NCBI GenBank assembly: GCA_029548395.1
Contig: JAKPNM010000027.1
Span: 1-35,508, forward strand
Reading direction: 5' to 3'
Length of the DNA stretch: 35,508 nucleotides
From: Bacillota bacterium
Lineage (GTDB): Bacteria > Bacillota > Clostridia > Christensenellales > Aristaeellaceae
Made by a program: the position numbers and the translations under genes. This document shows, one piece after another, positions 28,368 to 35,508 of the stretch. The stretch's first letter is position 1. Each line of letters opens with the position of its first letter. Below the pieces are notes generated by a model that saw only the letters and a list, made by a program, of their open reading frames with translations, was not told the DNA's origin and searched no databases.

Positions 28368-28396
28368 TTTTCAGAGCCAGCGAGTTATTGTATGAT
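28368..28396 (+). promoter_or_regulatory. Possible promoter of the secreted carboxypeptidase
   Basis: TTTTCA (28368-28373), a 17-base spacer and TATGAT (28391-28396) give a moderate promoter, divergent from the oxidoreductase promoter. The predicted start near 28403 means that translation must begin after it, which supports the downstream ATG at 28461. Confidence 0.5.
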
Positions 28397-28460
28397 CATT
28401 GTCGCGGATGAATATCGCGCCCTGGTGCGTTATATAGAAAATATGGAAAGGATGCAGTCC

Positions 28461-29816
28461 ATGAAGAAAACGCTGTCGCTGGTTCTTGTTTTGCTTGCAG
28501 TGCTTGCCGCTGCCCCGACGCAGGCTGTGAATACAAACGTGATATTGGCAAAGGGCGCCAGCGGAGCTGAGGTGGCTGCCTTGCAGGAGCGCTTGCTGGC
28601 TGCGGGTTTTTTGACCGGCGCTGTGGACGGACGATATGGGGATGGCACACAAAAGGCGGTGTCTTCGGCGCAGGCGGCCTTGCGTGAGAAAGGGTACGAG
28701 CTGGCGGTCGATGGTATCGCGGGACAGCAGACCCTGACGCTCTTGCTTGACGATCAGGTCATGGAGCCGTTCCTGACGTTTGGCCTGGGCGCCAGCGGGC
28801 CGCGGGTCATCAGCCTGCAAAAGCGCCTGATCGATTTGAAGTTTCTGGAAGGCCAGGCGGATGGCTGCTTTGGACAGCAAACACAGGATGCGCTCAAAGC
28901 TTTTCAGGCACATCTGGCAGGCCGGGGCCTTCAGGTCAGCGGCGTGGCGGACGCAGCCACGCGGGCGCTGCTGCAAACGGATGCGGATTTGTCGGGTCTT
29001 GGCATTCGCGCGCCGGAGTTCTTTGATGATTCACAGCCGCTTACGCTCAGCGATGAATACCTCAACGCACAGGCTGCCATCCTGGTGGATATGCGCAGCG
29101 GACGCATTCTTTATCAAAAGCATATGGACGCGCGCCATTACCCGGCCAGCACCACCAAGATCATGACCCTGCTGCTGGCGGTCGAGCGTGGCTTTCTGGA
29201 AGAGAAGGTTGTGCTGCCTGCTGCCACCGGGGAGGTGCCGCGGGATTCTTCCCTGGTACCTGTCTATCCTGGCGAAAGGATGACCATGCGGGATTTGCTT
29301 TATGGGCTGATGATACGCTCAGGCAATGACGCGGCCAATGCCATCGCTGACATCTGCGCGGGTTCGGTTGAAGGATTTGTGGACCGGATGAACCGGCGTG
29401 CTGCCGGCCTTGGCTTAAGGGGAACACATTTTACCAATCCCCATGGTTACCATCACGCTGAGCACTATACCACCGCGCGCGATTTGGCGATCCTTACGAT
29501 AAACGCGATGGCAAACGAAGATTTCGCTGCGATCGCCTCGGCGCTGGTGTATGAGATGCCCGCGACCCGGAAACGCGGCGTGCTGCTGATCAAAAACAGC
29601 AATGAGCTGCTGATTCCTTCCTCGCCTTTCTACTATGAAGCGGCTGTTGGCATCAAAAGCGGCTATACCAGCCATGCCGGCTTTTGCTATGTGGGGGCGG
29701 CCGTCAGGGAGGAACAAAGGCTTTTGGCCGTGATCCTGGGCAGCAGGACGCGCGACCGAGGGTGGAACGATATGGCCCGCCTGTTCAACTACGGCTTTGC
29801 CGCCCTGAACAGATAG
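28461..29816 (+). CDS. Secreted D-Ala-D-Ala carboxypeptidase with two peptidoglycan-binding domains
   Basis: This is a second S11-family peptidase, 451 residues. The signal peptide ends near residue 22 (LVLVLLAVLAAAPTQA). Two PG_binding_1 repeats follow (about 30-97 and 108-172: ASGAEVAALQERL, ASGPRVISLQKRL). The catalytic domain has S230-x-x-K233, S287-G-N289 and K399-S-G401. It lacks the C-terminal anchor of the other carboxypeptidase and ends soon after the catalytic domain, so it is probably held to the wall by the N-terminal repeats. I chose the ATG at 28461 with GGAAAGGA eight bases upstream. Earlier in-frame starts precede or overlap the promoter. It is transcribed alone, next to the surface polysaccharide genes. 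Confidence 0.93.
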   Translation: MKKTLSLVLVLLAVLAAAPTQAVNTNVILAKGASGAEVAALQERLLAAGFLTGAVDGRYGDGTQKAVSSAQAALREKGYELAVDGIAGQQTLTLLLDDQVMEPFLTFGLGASGPRVISLQKRLIDLKFLEGQADGCFGQQTQDALKAFQAHLAGRGLQVSGVADAATRALLQTDADLSGLGIRAPEFFDDSQPLTLSDEYLNAQAAILVDMRSGRILYQKHMDARHYPASTTKIMTLLLAVERGFLEEKVVLPAATGEVPRDSSLVPVYPGERMTMRDLLYGLMIRSGNDAANAIADICAGSVEGFVDRMNRRAAGLGLRGTHFTNPHGYHHAEHYTTARDLAILTINAMANEDFAAIASALVYEMPATRKRGVLLIKNSNELLIPSSPFYYEAAVGIKSGYTSHAGFCYVGAAVREEQRLLAVILGSRTRDRGWNDMARLFNYGFAALNR

Positions 29817-29865
29817 CATCATTTGCTCTGAGCGCAAGAAGAGGGGGAGTGTGAACCAAGTTTGC

Positions 29866-29892
29866 CTGACAGCCTTTGCTGCGGCCTGTCAG
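29866..29892 (+). other. Hairpin without T-run after the carboxypeptidase gene
   Basis: CTGACAG (29866-29872) and CTGTCAG (29886-29892) are perfect inverted repeats, extendable by two pairs across a one-base bulge. No T-run follows, so it is not a standard intrinsic terminator. It lies just upstream of the next promoter and may be a weak terminator or an operator. Confidence 0.4.
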
Positions 29893-29903
29893 CGCCGGTG
29901 TCA

Positions 29904-29932
29904 TTGACAAGCAAAAGTCCCGGTGCTAACAT
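29904..29932 (+). promoter_or_regulatory. Promoter of the surface polysaccharide operon
   Basis: TTGACA (29904-29909), a 17-base spacer and TAACAT (29927-29932) form a sigma-A type promoter. The predicted leader before the first gene is about 155 bases. Confidence 0.8.
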
Positions 29933-29939
29933 GTAAAGA

Positions 29940-29983
29940 CCTTGAAACCTTTATTACATCTTATTGTAACAGAGTTTTCAAGG
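29940..29983 (+). promoter_or_regulatory. Two-part dyad at the start of the polysaccharide operon leader
   Basis: CCTTGAAA (29940-29947) pairs with TTTCAAGG (29976-29983), and inside it TTACA (29954-29958) pairs with TGTAA (29965-29969). The dyad begins at the predicted transcription start, so it is either a 5' stem-loop of the mRNA or a DNA operator. No known family is recognised. The rest of the leader (29984-30094) holds a further weak hairpin (CTCC/GGAG near 30045-30060) and no terminator. Confidence 0.6.
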
Positions 29984-30094
29984 CCGGGATGATTGACGCA
30001 GGCGCTCCCGCGGACGCTGATAGTGCAAAGCAGAATGGGCATGTTCTCCGGCAGCTGGAGCTTGCCTGTATTGCTTAATTAAGGAGACAGTTGG

Positions 30095-32023
30095 TTGAAG
30101 CGACAGTTGTTTGCTGGCAAATCGCGGATTGTGATACTGCTTGTGATTGATATTGTTTTCCTCAGCTCGGTATGTTGGGTTTTTTTGTTGCGCTACATGC
30201 ACAAAACACCCACGATCAGTCTCCAGTCAATCTCGCAGTTTTATTTCCTGATGCTGGGCAGTGTGCTGCTCTGCCGGTTTGTGTTTCGGGTCTATCGGCA
30301 GGTATGGCGATATGCGGACTCCCGTGTTTTTCTGCTCATATCCATGGCGGATTTGGCCGGCGGCGCGCTCTACCTGACGCTGGATTCCATGCTGCTGGCA
30401 CAGCACCTGCCTCTCCTGATTGCGGTATCCGCCTTCAGCGTTGCCTTGCTGGTCACCCTGGCTTCCCGGTTTTTGTACCAATACCTTCGCAGAAGGCAGG
30501 ATGGTCTTTTACCGGGCAATGGCGTAGTCCGGCCTGAAAAAGGCAAAAAAATCAATGTCGCTATTGTGGGCGCGGGAAAGATGGGGGTCCTTCTGACACA
30601 GGAATTGCTCATGAATCCCAATTCCCGCTACCATCCGATGTACCTGATTGACAACGATCCGCGTAAAATCGGCACAAGCATTCATGGCGTGCAAGTGATC
30701 GGGCCGGACCATCAGGTGATTCAGCAAATCGGCAAGCTGCCCATCCAGGAAATTATTATTGCTTTGCCTCAGATGGAGCCGGAGACGCGTGAGAAACTGT
30801 TCAGACTATACATGGAAACCGGTTGCAAGGTTCTGGTGTATGACTACCCGGTAGAACAGCTCAGTCAGCAAAACAGCAAGCGTCTGGTGCGCGACATCAA
30901 TATTGAGGATCTTCTCTTCCGCGCGCCGATTTCGCTGAAGGATCCGCAGGCGCACAAATATTATCAAGGCAAGGTCATTCTGGTAACCGGCGCCGGCGGG
31001 TCCATCGGCAGTGAGCTGAGCCGCCAGTTGGCTCACTTCCAGCCCAAGCAGCTGGTGCTGTTGGATATCTATGAAAACGGAGTGTACGACCTGGGACAGG
31101 AGCTCAAGCGCCGGTATGGAAATGGCCTGAATATACATATTGCCATAGCCTCTGTCTGCAACGTCGACCGGATCAACCAAGTGTTTGAGCGCTTCCGTCC
31201 TGAGGTTGTTTTTCACGCAGCCGCGCACAAGCATGTGCCGCTGATGGAGGATAACTGTGCAGAAGCTATCCACAACAACGTCTTTGGCACTTACTACACC
31301 GTGATGGCGGCGGAAAAATACGGGGCTCTCCGCTTCGTGTTGATCTCAACCGACAAGGCGGTCAACCCGACCAACATGATGGGCGCTACCAAGCGTTTGT
31401 GTGAGATGATTGTGCAGAGCCGCCAGGACAGTCAGACGCAGTTTGCTGCGGTACGTTTTGGCAACGTGCTGGGATCCGCCGGCTCCGTGGTGCCGCTGTT
31501 TCGCCGGCAAATTGAGGAGGGCGGCCCGGTCACCATCACAGACAAGCGTATCATTCGCTATTTCATGACCATTCCGGAGGCGGCTCAACTGGTGCTGCGC
31601 ACCGGCACGCGGGCCGAAAAGTCCGAGGTATATGTGCTGGACATGGGCAAGCCGATTAAGATCATTGACCTGGCCGAAAAAATGATTTCGCTGTCCGGCT
31701 TAATCCCCGGTCAACAAATCGAGATCAAGGAGATCGGCCTGCGTCCGGGAGAAAAACTGTATGAGGAGTTGCTGGTGCGCGTTGAGGGGTGCACCCGTAC
31801 GGATGATGAACGCATTTTCATTGAGCAGGGCAATGCGCCGGACCGGGAGACGGTGGACAGGACGCTGCGTGCCCTGCGTCAGGCGATGGATATGCATGCG
31901 GATGATGATTTGCTCAAAGAACTGATGATGCGCATCCTGCCGTCATACCGTGACGCGCATGAAGTAAACGCAAACGCGGCGGATTCGGCTGAAATGCAAG
32001 CCACCGGCACCAGGCAACGTTGA
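30095..32023 (+). CDS. Membrane nucleoside-diphosphate-sugar 4,6-dehydratase (PglF/CapD-like)
   Basis: This is a polysaccharide biosynthesis enzyme of 642 residues that probably converts a UDP-HexNAc to its 4-keto-6-deoxy form. Four hydrophobic segments lie in the first 130 residues. A first Rossmann-like domain has VGAGKMG (158-164). The catalytic SDR domain has TGAGGSIG (298-305), STDK (418-421), and M429-x-x-x-K433 in place of the usual YxxxK. The Met substitution is a hallmark of the PglF/FlaA1 group. It starts with TTG at 30095, eight bases after AAGGAG. It heads an operon with LCP, DUF3048 and deacetylase-like genes, so its product sugar is likely destined for the cell surface. Confidence 0.93.
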   Translation: MKRQLFAGKSRIVILLVIDIVFLSSVCWVFLLRYMHKTPTISLQSISQFYFLMLGSVLLCRFVFRVYRQVWRYADSRVFLLISMADLAGGALYLTLDSMLLAQHLPLLIAVSAFSVALLVTLASRFLYQYLRRRQDGLLPGNGVVRPEKGKKINVAIVGAGKMGVLLTQELLMNPNSRYHPMYLIDNDPRKIGTSIHGVQVIGPDHQVIQQIGKLPIQEIIIALPQMEPETREKLFRLYMETGCKVLVYDYPVEQLSQQNSKRLVRDINIEDLLFRAPISLKDPQAHKYYQGKVILVTGAGGSIGSELSRQLAHFQPKQLVLLDIYENGVYDLGQELKRRYGNGLNIHIAIASVCNVDRINQVFERFRPEVVFHAAAHKHVPLMEDNCAEAIHNNVFGTYYTVMAAEKYGALRFVLISTDKAVNPTNMMGATKRLCEMIVQSRQDSQTQFAAVRFGNVLGSAGSVVPLFRRQIEEGGPVTITDKRIIRYFMTIPEAAQLVLRTGTRAEKSEVYVLDMGKPIKIIDLAEKMISLSGLIPGQQIEIKEIGLRPGEKLYEELLVRVEGCTRTDDERIFIEQGNAPDRETVDRTLRALRQAMDMHADDDLLKELMMRILPSYRDAHEVNANAADSAEMQATGTRQR

Positions 32024-32071
32024 TGTGCTTGTGCTTCTTGGTATCTCAACATAAATGGAGGAAATGATCAT

Positions 32072-33034
32072 ATGAAACAACTCTTGGTGCGATTGGGAAC
32101 TATCTTTTTGTGTGTTGCGCTGGTGTGGAGCCCTCTTGTCAGCCTGGCAACGGACAACCTGGAACTCACTCAGGAACAGTATGACGAGATTGATCAGGCC
32201 CTGTTGGATGAGACCAAAGAATTGCCAATCAGTGATGAGTTTCGGATCAATGTGTCCCCTGACGACCTTTCCGTGACAGAGGGGCTTGATGAGAACTGGA
32301 TGAACATTCTGCTGTTAGGGACAGATACCGGCAGCATCAAACTGAACTACGGCCGGACAGACACCATGATGATCATGTCTGTCAACAGGGTGACGGGAAA
32401 AATCCGTCTGGCATCCCTGGTGCGGGACATGAAGGTCAACCTTCCCTTCTACAAGAATAAATATAAAATCAATACGGCCAATGCTTTTGGCGGCCCGCTC
32501 CTTGCTGTCAAGACCGTCAACGAAGTCTTTGGGCTTAACATCCGCCACTATGTTTCCATCAACTTCAATGGCTTTGTCAAGGTGATCGACAGCCTGGGCG
32601 GTGTGGAGCTTATTTTAACCGCAGGTGAGTCACGGATCGTCGGGGTGCCCCATCTTGACGAACCTCAGCTGCTCGACGGCACCCAGGCGCTGGAGTATGT
32701 TAGAATCAGGAAGCTTGATGACAATTTTGGTCGCAATGAGCGCCAGCGCAAACTCCTATCCTCCTTGTTCAACAAGATGATGAAAGATTCAAATATTGAG
32801 ACTGCAGTGAAGGCGATGACGGAAGCCCTCAGGCACATGGCGACCAACCTGAGCATCAACGATTTGTTAACCCTGGTTGTCCCGGTGCTCAGCGGCATGG
32901 AGACCATGGAAACTACAGGTTTTCCGGCTGTTGGCGATTACAGGCATGAAACAAATGCCAAAACCAATGATTCTTACATTGTGTTTGACCTGGAAGCAAC
33001 CCGCCAGAAACTGCACAACTATATTTATCAGTAA
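32072..33034 (+). CDS. LytR-CpsA-Psr (LCP) family protein
   Basis: This is an extracytoplasmic phosphotransferase of the LCP family, 320 residues, which links teichoic acids, capsule or glycoprotein sugars to peptidoglycan. The N-terminal hydrophobic segment (about 5-26) is a membrane anchor or signal peptide. Family motifs are ILLLGTDTG (79-87), GRTDTMMI with R95 and D97, LASLVRDMKVNLP with R118 and D119, and FGRNERQR near 220. The short stalk and lack of an accessory domain make it a minimal LCP. GGAGG precedes the ATG. It follows the dehydratase after 48 bases and is probably cotranscribed with it. Confidence 0.95.
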   Translation: MKQLLVRLGTIFLCVALVWSPLVSLATDNLELTQEQYDEIDQALLDETKELPISDEFRINVSPDDLSVTEGLDENWMNILLLGTDTGSIKLNYGRTDTMMIMSVNRVTGKIRLASLVRDMKVNLPFYKNKYKINTANAFGGPLLAVKTVNEVFGLNIRHYVSINFNGFVKVIDSLGGVELILTAGESRIVGVPHLDEPQLLDGTQALEYVRIRKLDDNFGRNERQRKLLSSLFNKMMKDSNIETAVKAMTEALRHMATNLSINDLLTLVVPVLSGMETMETTGFPAVGDYRHETNAKTNDSYIVFDLEATRQKLHNYIYQ

Positions 33035-33062
33035 TACTTTCTTGAGGATATAAAAAGACACG

Positions 33063-34118
33063 ATGAAAAGGTTTATTATTGTTTTGTTATCAATTGCTAT
33101 TTTGCTGCCGGTGACCGGCCTTGCCCAAGTGGTGGATCCTGCTGTCAACAGAGGAATCCGACCGGTCCGCGGGCTGGCAAACAATCCAGTGATCGAAGGA
33201 GAAAATCAGCTGACCGGTCTTCCGGCGGATGCGCCGTATATTCCTGTTTTGGTGAATATTGACAATGTTCAAGGCGCGTGGCCGCAGTGGGGCATCGCAG
33301 ATGCTGACATCATTTATGAATTGCCCATTCATGGCCTGGGTTTGACGCGGCTGATGGCGCTGTTTGCCTACCAGCATCCGAAGGCTGTTGGCCCGGTGAG
33401 GTCCGGACGCGTGCTGCATGCGGAAATACGCGAGGAGTGGGACGCCGCTTGGGTGTATTTTGGCGTCCAGACCAGGACGGGTTCCAACGTGAATGATTAT
33501 TTAAGAAAGCATGGCGTGCGCAGCAAACCGGTCAATCTGCTGTTTGATGGGACCGGCAATCGATACGATCAATTTTTTAGCTCGATGAAGGGGTATGTTA
33601 ACCCGCACAATCACAGCATCGACCTGACGAAAGTCGTTCAGGAGGTGTCCGCCTATTCCTTCCCGCAGCGCCCCTTTCTGTTCACGGATGAACTGCCGGC
33701 GGCAGGAGTTGATGCAAGACGCATCGATTTGAAGCATGGAGCAGATATGGGCTCCTATTCCAACGCCTACTTTATTTATGACGAGCAAACCAACCAGTAC
33801 ACACGCTACCGCAACAACAAACTGTATGTGGACGGCAACCAGCCGGATGCCGGGCTGACTTTTGCCAACCTTATTGTCCAGTGGACAGAGCTGAAATTCA
33901 ACGGTAAAGCGAGCGCGCCGCTTCTTAAGGAAGTCGGCGAGGGCAATGCGGACATTTTTACCGGCGGGCGATATATTGCGGGCTACTGGGTGCGTGAATC
34001 GGTCAGCTCAAGGACAATTTTTTATGATGACAAAGGTGAGGAGATCCGCCTGCAGCGAGGGAAGACCTTCATCAACCTGGTCTGTGATCGTGGCACCCAG
34101 CTCAGCTATGAGGAATAA
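33063..34118 (+). CDS. DUF3048 domain-containing (YerB-like) secreted protein
   Basis: This is a secreted or lipid-face protein of 351 residues. A signal peptide of about 21 residues (FIIVLLSIAILLPVTGLA) has no lipobox cysteine. The DUF3048 N-terminal domain is recognised by LTGLP, PVLVNIDN, WGIADADIIYELPIHGLGLTRLMALF and VGPVRSGRVLHAEI. The C-terminal half has the expected FTGGRYIAGYWVRES and TIFYDDKGEEI strands. The biochemical function of the family is unknown. The gene sits 28 bases after the LCP gene and 31 before the deacetylase-like gene, which suggests a wall-related role. Confidence 0.92.
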   Translation: MKRFIIVLLSIAILLPVTGLAQVVDPAVNRGIRPVRGLANNPVIEGENQLTGLPADAPYIPVLVNIDNVQGAWPQWGIADADIIYELPIHGLGLTRLMALFAYQHPKAVGPVRSGRVLHAEIREEWDAAWVYFGVQTRTGSNVNDYLRKHGVRSKPVNLLFDGTGNRYDQFFSSMKGYVNPHNHSIDLTKVVQEVSAYSFPQRPFLFTDELPAAGVDARRIDLKHGADMGSYSNAYFIYDEQTNQYTRYRNNKLYVDGNQPDAGLTFANLIVQWTELKFNGKASAPLLKEVGEGNADIFTGGRYIAGYWVRESVSSRTIFYDDKGEEIRLQRGKTFINLVCDRGTQLSYEE

Positions 34119-34149
34119 ACAGAATCTTGTGCGGATATCAGGAGGGAAT

Positions 34150-35163
34150 ATGAAACGTATCCTGGCTCATTTGTTATGTCTGATCATGGTATCGGTGCTG
34201 TTGCCCGTTACATATGCAAAAACTGCGGAAGCCTTGCCGCGTTTTCGATTTGACAGAGCTTTTCTGATAGGCTTTCAAGGGCGCGAGCTGAGACTGAAAG
34301 CGAAGGTTGACAACTATAAAAGGCTGGGCAAGCATGTGAACGCGCAGCTTCAGGACGAGGAAGGTTTTGTTGTGCTTGAAGAGACCTTCAAATCCTCTTC
34401 TTATCATACGGTCAGTTTTACTGTTCCCGATACATGGTTTGGTGAGAAATCACTTTCCTGGTGGGTGGACGGTCAGAAAGCAAGCGATGAGGACCTTCTG
34501 TTGGCAGTTGACAACATCAGCAACCGCCAGGTGAAGCGGGTCGGCACCCGGCAGCCGCGCATGGCCATTACCATTGACGCTGCTTATGGAGACACCAATA
34601 CGCTGAAGCTTTTGTCTGTACTGGATGAATTCAATGTCAAATGCACCTTTTTTGTTACCGGGAACTGGGCGCAGGCCTATCCGGAACATATCCTTGACAT
34701 TCAGTCACGCGGGCATGAGATTGCCAACCACTCCTTCTCGCACCCCCACATGACCACGCTTACACCTGAAAAGATGCGAAGGCAAATCGCTCGCTGCAGC
34801 GATGCGATCGAGGCTGCCGGCGCCAGCAGGCCTGTTCTCTTCCGCCCGCCTTACGGCGAGACAAACGAAAAGCTGCGCGCAGTGTCCCGTTCCCTGGGCT
34901 GTGAGGTAATCATGTGGACCATTGACTCACATGATTGGGACCCGGCTTATAACCATCAAAAAATTGTACGTCGCGTTACCAAGGATATTGGCCCCGGACA
35001 CATTATCCTGTTTCATAATGATGGCAAGTTCACACCCGATGTGCTCAGGAAGGTCATTCCCTATTATCAATCCCTGGGCTTGTCCCTGGTAACGGTGTCC
35101 ACCCTGCTGGATGAAGGAGAGTACTCGGTGGATAAGGAAGGGTTGGTCAATTTTCATCCCTGA
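34150..35163 (+). CDS. Polysaccharide deacetylase-like protein with altered motif 1
   Basis: This is a secreted NodB-fold protein of 337 residues. The signal peptide is about 23 residues. An N-terminal beta-rich region (about 30-130) of unknown family precedes the deacetylase domain (about 137-330). Motif 1 reads TIDAAYG (141-147): the catalytic-base D143 is present, but the usual second, metal-binding aspartate is A144, as in a PdaB-like subgroup. Motif 2 has H194 and H198 (NHSFSHPH), motif 3 is RPPYG (232-236), and D264 and H289 follow. Peptidoglycan or surface polysaccharide is the likely substrate, if it is active. I chose the ATG at 34150 with GGAGGG upstream. An earlier in-frame start overlaps DUF3048. 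Confidence 0.88.
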   Translation: MKRILAHLLCLIMVSVLLPVTYAKTAEALPRFRFDRAFLIGFQGRELRLKAKVDNYKRLGKHVNAQLQDEEGFVVLEETFKSSSYHTVSFTVPDTWFGEKSLSWWVDGQKASDEDLLLAVDNISNRQVKRVGTRQPRMAITIDAAYGDTNTLKLLSVLDEFNVKCTFFVTGNWAQAYPEHILDIQSRGHEIANHSFSHPHMTTLTPEKMRRQIARCSDAIEAAGASRPVLFRPPYGETNEKLRAVSRSLGCEVIMWTIDSHDWDPAYNHQKIVRRVTKDIGPGHIILFHNDGKFTPDVLRKVIPYYQSLGLSLVTVSTLLDEGEYSVDKEGLVNFHP

Positions 35164-35254
35164 GAGTTGTAGTATCAGTTTCTGAACCAAGCGCTCTCAT
35201 GCCGTCAACGCTGTGCCCGGATGTATTTTTGATCCCAAGCCGGAAAGGAATACA

Positions 35255-35296
35255 AAAGACAGCACCCCGTCCTTGGAATAACTCCGGACGGGGTGT
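35255..35296 (-). terminator. Terminator of the tRNA-Met pair
   Basis: CACCCCGTCC (35263-35272) pairs perfectly with GGACGGGGTG (35286-35295), with an inner GGA/TCC continuation. Read on the minus strand it is followed by CTGTCTTTTG, so it ends the tRNA transcript. On the plus strand only GTTTG follows, so it is at best a weak stop for the deacetylase operon. The 91 bases between the deacetylase stop and this element show no gene. Confidence 0.85.
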
Positions 35297-35327
35297 CGTT
35301 TGCAAGGTTTCCTTGACGTTGCTCAAC

Positions 35328-35404
35328 TGGTAGCGGCGGTCGGATTCGAACCAACGACACTCCGGGTATGAACCGAATGCTCTAGCCAACTGAGCTACGC
35401 CGCC
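35328..35404 (-). tRNA. tRNA-Met (elongator, CAT anticodon)
   Basis: This 77-base tRNA includes an encoded CCA. The acceptor GGCGGCG pairs with CGCCGCT (a terminal G-U pair), the D arm is GCTC...GAGC, and the anticodon stem TTCGG/CCGGA holds the loop TTCATAC with CAT. The T arm is GTTGG TTCGAAT CCGAC, and the discriminator base is A. The paired 1-72 end and the GGUUCAUACCC loop region match the elongator Met tRNA of Bacillota rather than tRNA-Ile2. Confidence 0.96.
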
Positions 35405-35408
35405 ATCT

Positions 35409-35485
<77 letters not shown>

Positions 35486-35508
35486 ACACACGCCTTGCGG
35501 CGCAATTG

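Noticed and set aside
31264-31280. Single DnaA-box-like CTATCCACA
   Set aside because: It is a lone match inside the coding sequence of the dehydratase gene, with no partner sites nearby.

Overview
The window is a stretch of chromosome from a Gram-positive-type anaerobe, most likely a GC-rich member of the Clostridia (Bacillota). The signs are a 1199-residue RpoC with no large lineage insertions, consensus TTGACA/TATAAT promoters with 17-base spacers, strong AAGGAGG ribosome binding sites, a T-box in front of valS, a class I two-subunit fumarase, a type III pantothenate kinase next to an ECF S component, and an LCP/DUF3048/polysaccharide deacetylase cell-wall set. The family cannot be fixed from the sequence alone. 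By eye the GC content is in the high fifties. No mobile element, CRISPR array, rRNA or replication origin is visible.

Layout. Positions 101-7734 hold an rpoB-rpoC operon on the minus strand, with its own promoter and a strong terminator directly after rpoC. From a divergent promoter the plus strand carries rpmH-rnpA-yidD-yidC-jag (7776-10704). This is the cluster usually found beside dnaA, but here it abuts rpoB. A second consensus promoter drives a DUF177 gene, rpmF, a valine T-box, valS, rsmH and rsmI (10725-16236). A third promoter, overlapping the rsmI stop codon, drives a probable pantothenate ECF S component and coaX (16233-17716), closed by a two-way terminator. On the minus strand follow tmcAL-fumA-fumB-dacF (21871 back to 17790). 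mgtE (22156-23502) is divergent from tmcAL. It has an approximately 200-base leader holding a 25-codon open frame with a perfect Shine-Dalgarno, then an intrinsic terminator, and it is the most interesting regulatory region here.

The minus-strand block 28288-23586 runs Gfo/Idh/MocA oxidoreductase, sugar isomerase/epimerase, a hairpin, then the lysine/diaminopimelate genes asd-dapA-dapB. Divergent from it is a secreted D,D-carboxypeptidase with two peptidoglycan-binding repeats. A promoter with a striking dyad at the predicted transcription start then leads a cell-surface polysaccharide operon: membrane UDP-sugar 4,6-dehydratase, LCP ligase, DUF3048 protein and a polysaccharide deacetylase-like protein (29904-35163). 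The window ends with elongator and initiator tRNA-Met genes on the minus strand, four bases apart, with their terminator.

Taken together, the window covers transcription and translation machinery, membrane protein insertion, coenzyme A precursor uptake and phosphorylation, magnesium uptake, lysine/DAP synthesis and wall building. Two 5' leader attenuators (valS T-box and mgtE leader), a possible rpmH-rnpA attenuator and several divergent promoter pairs are readable directly from the bases.
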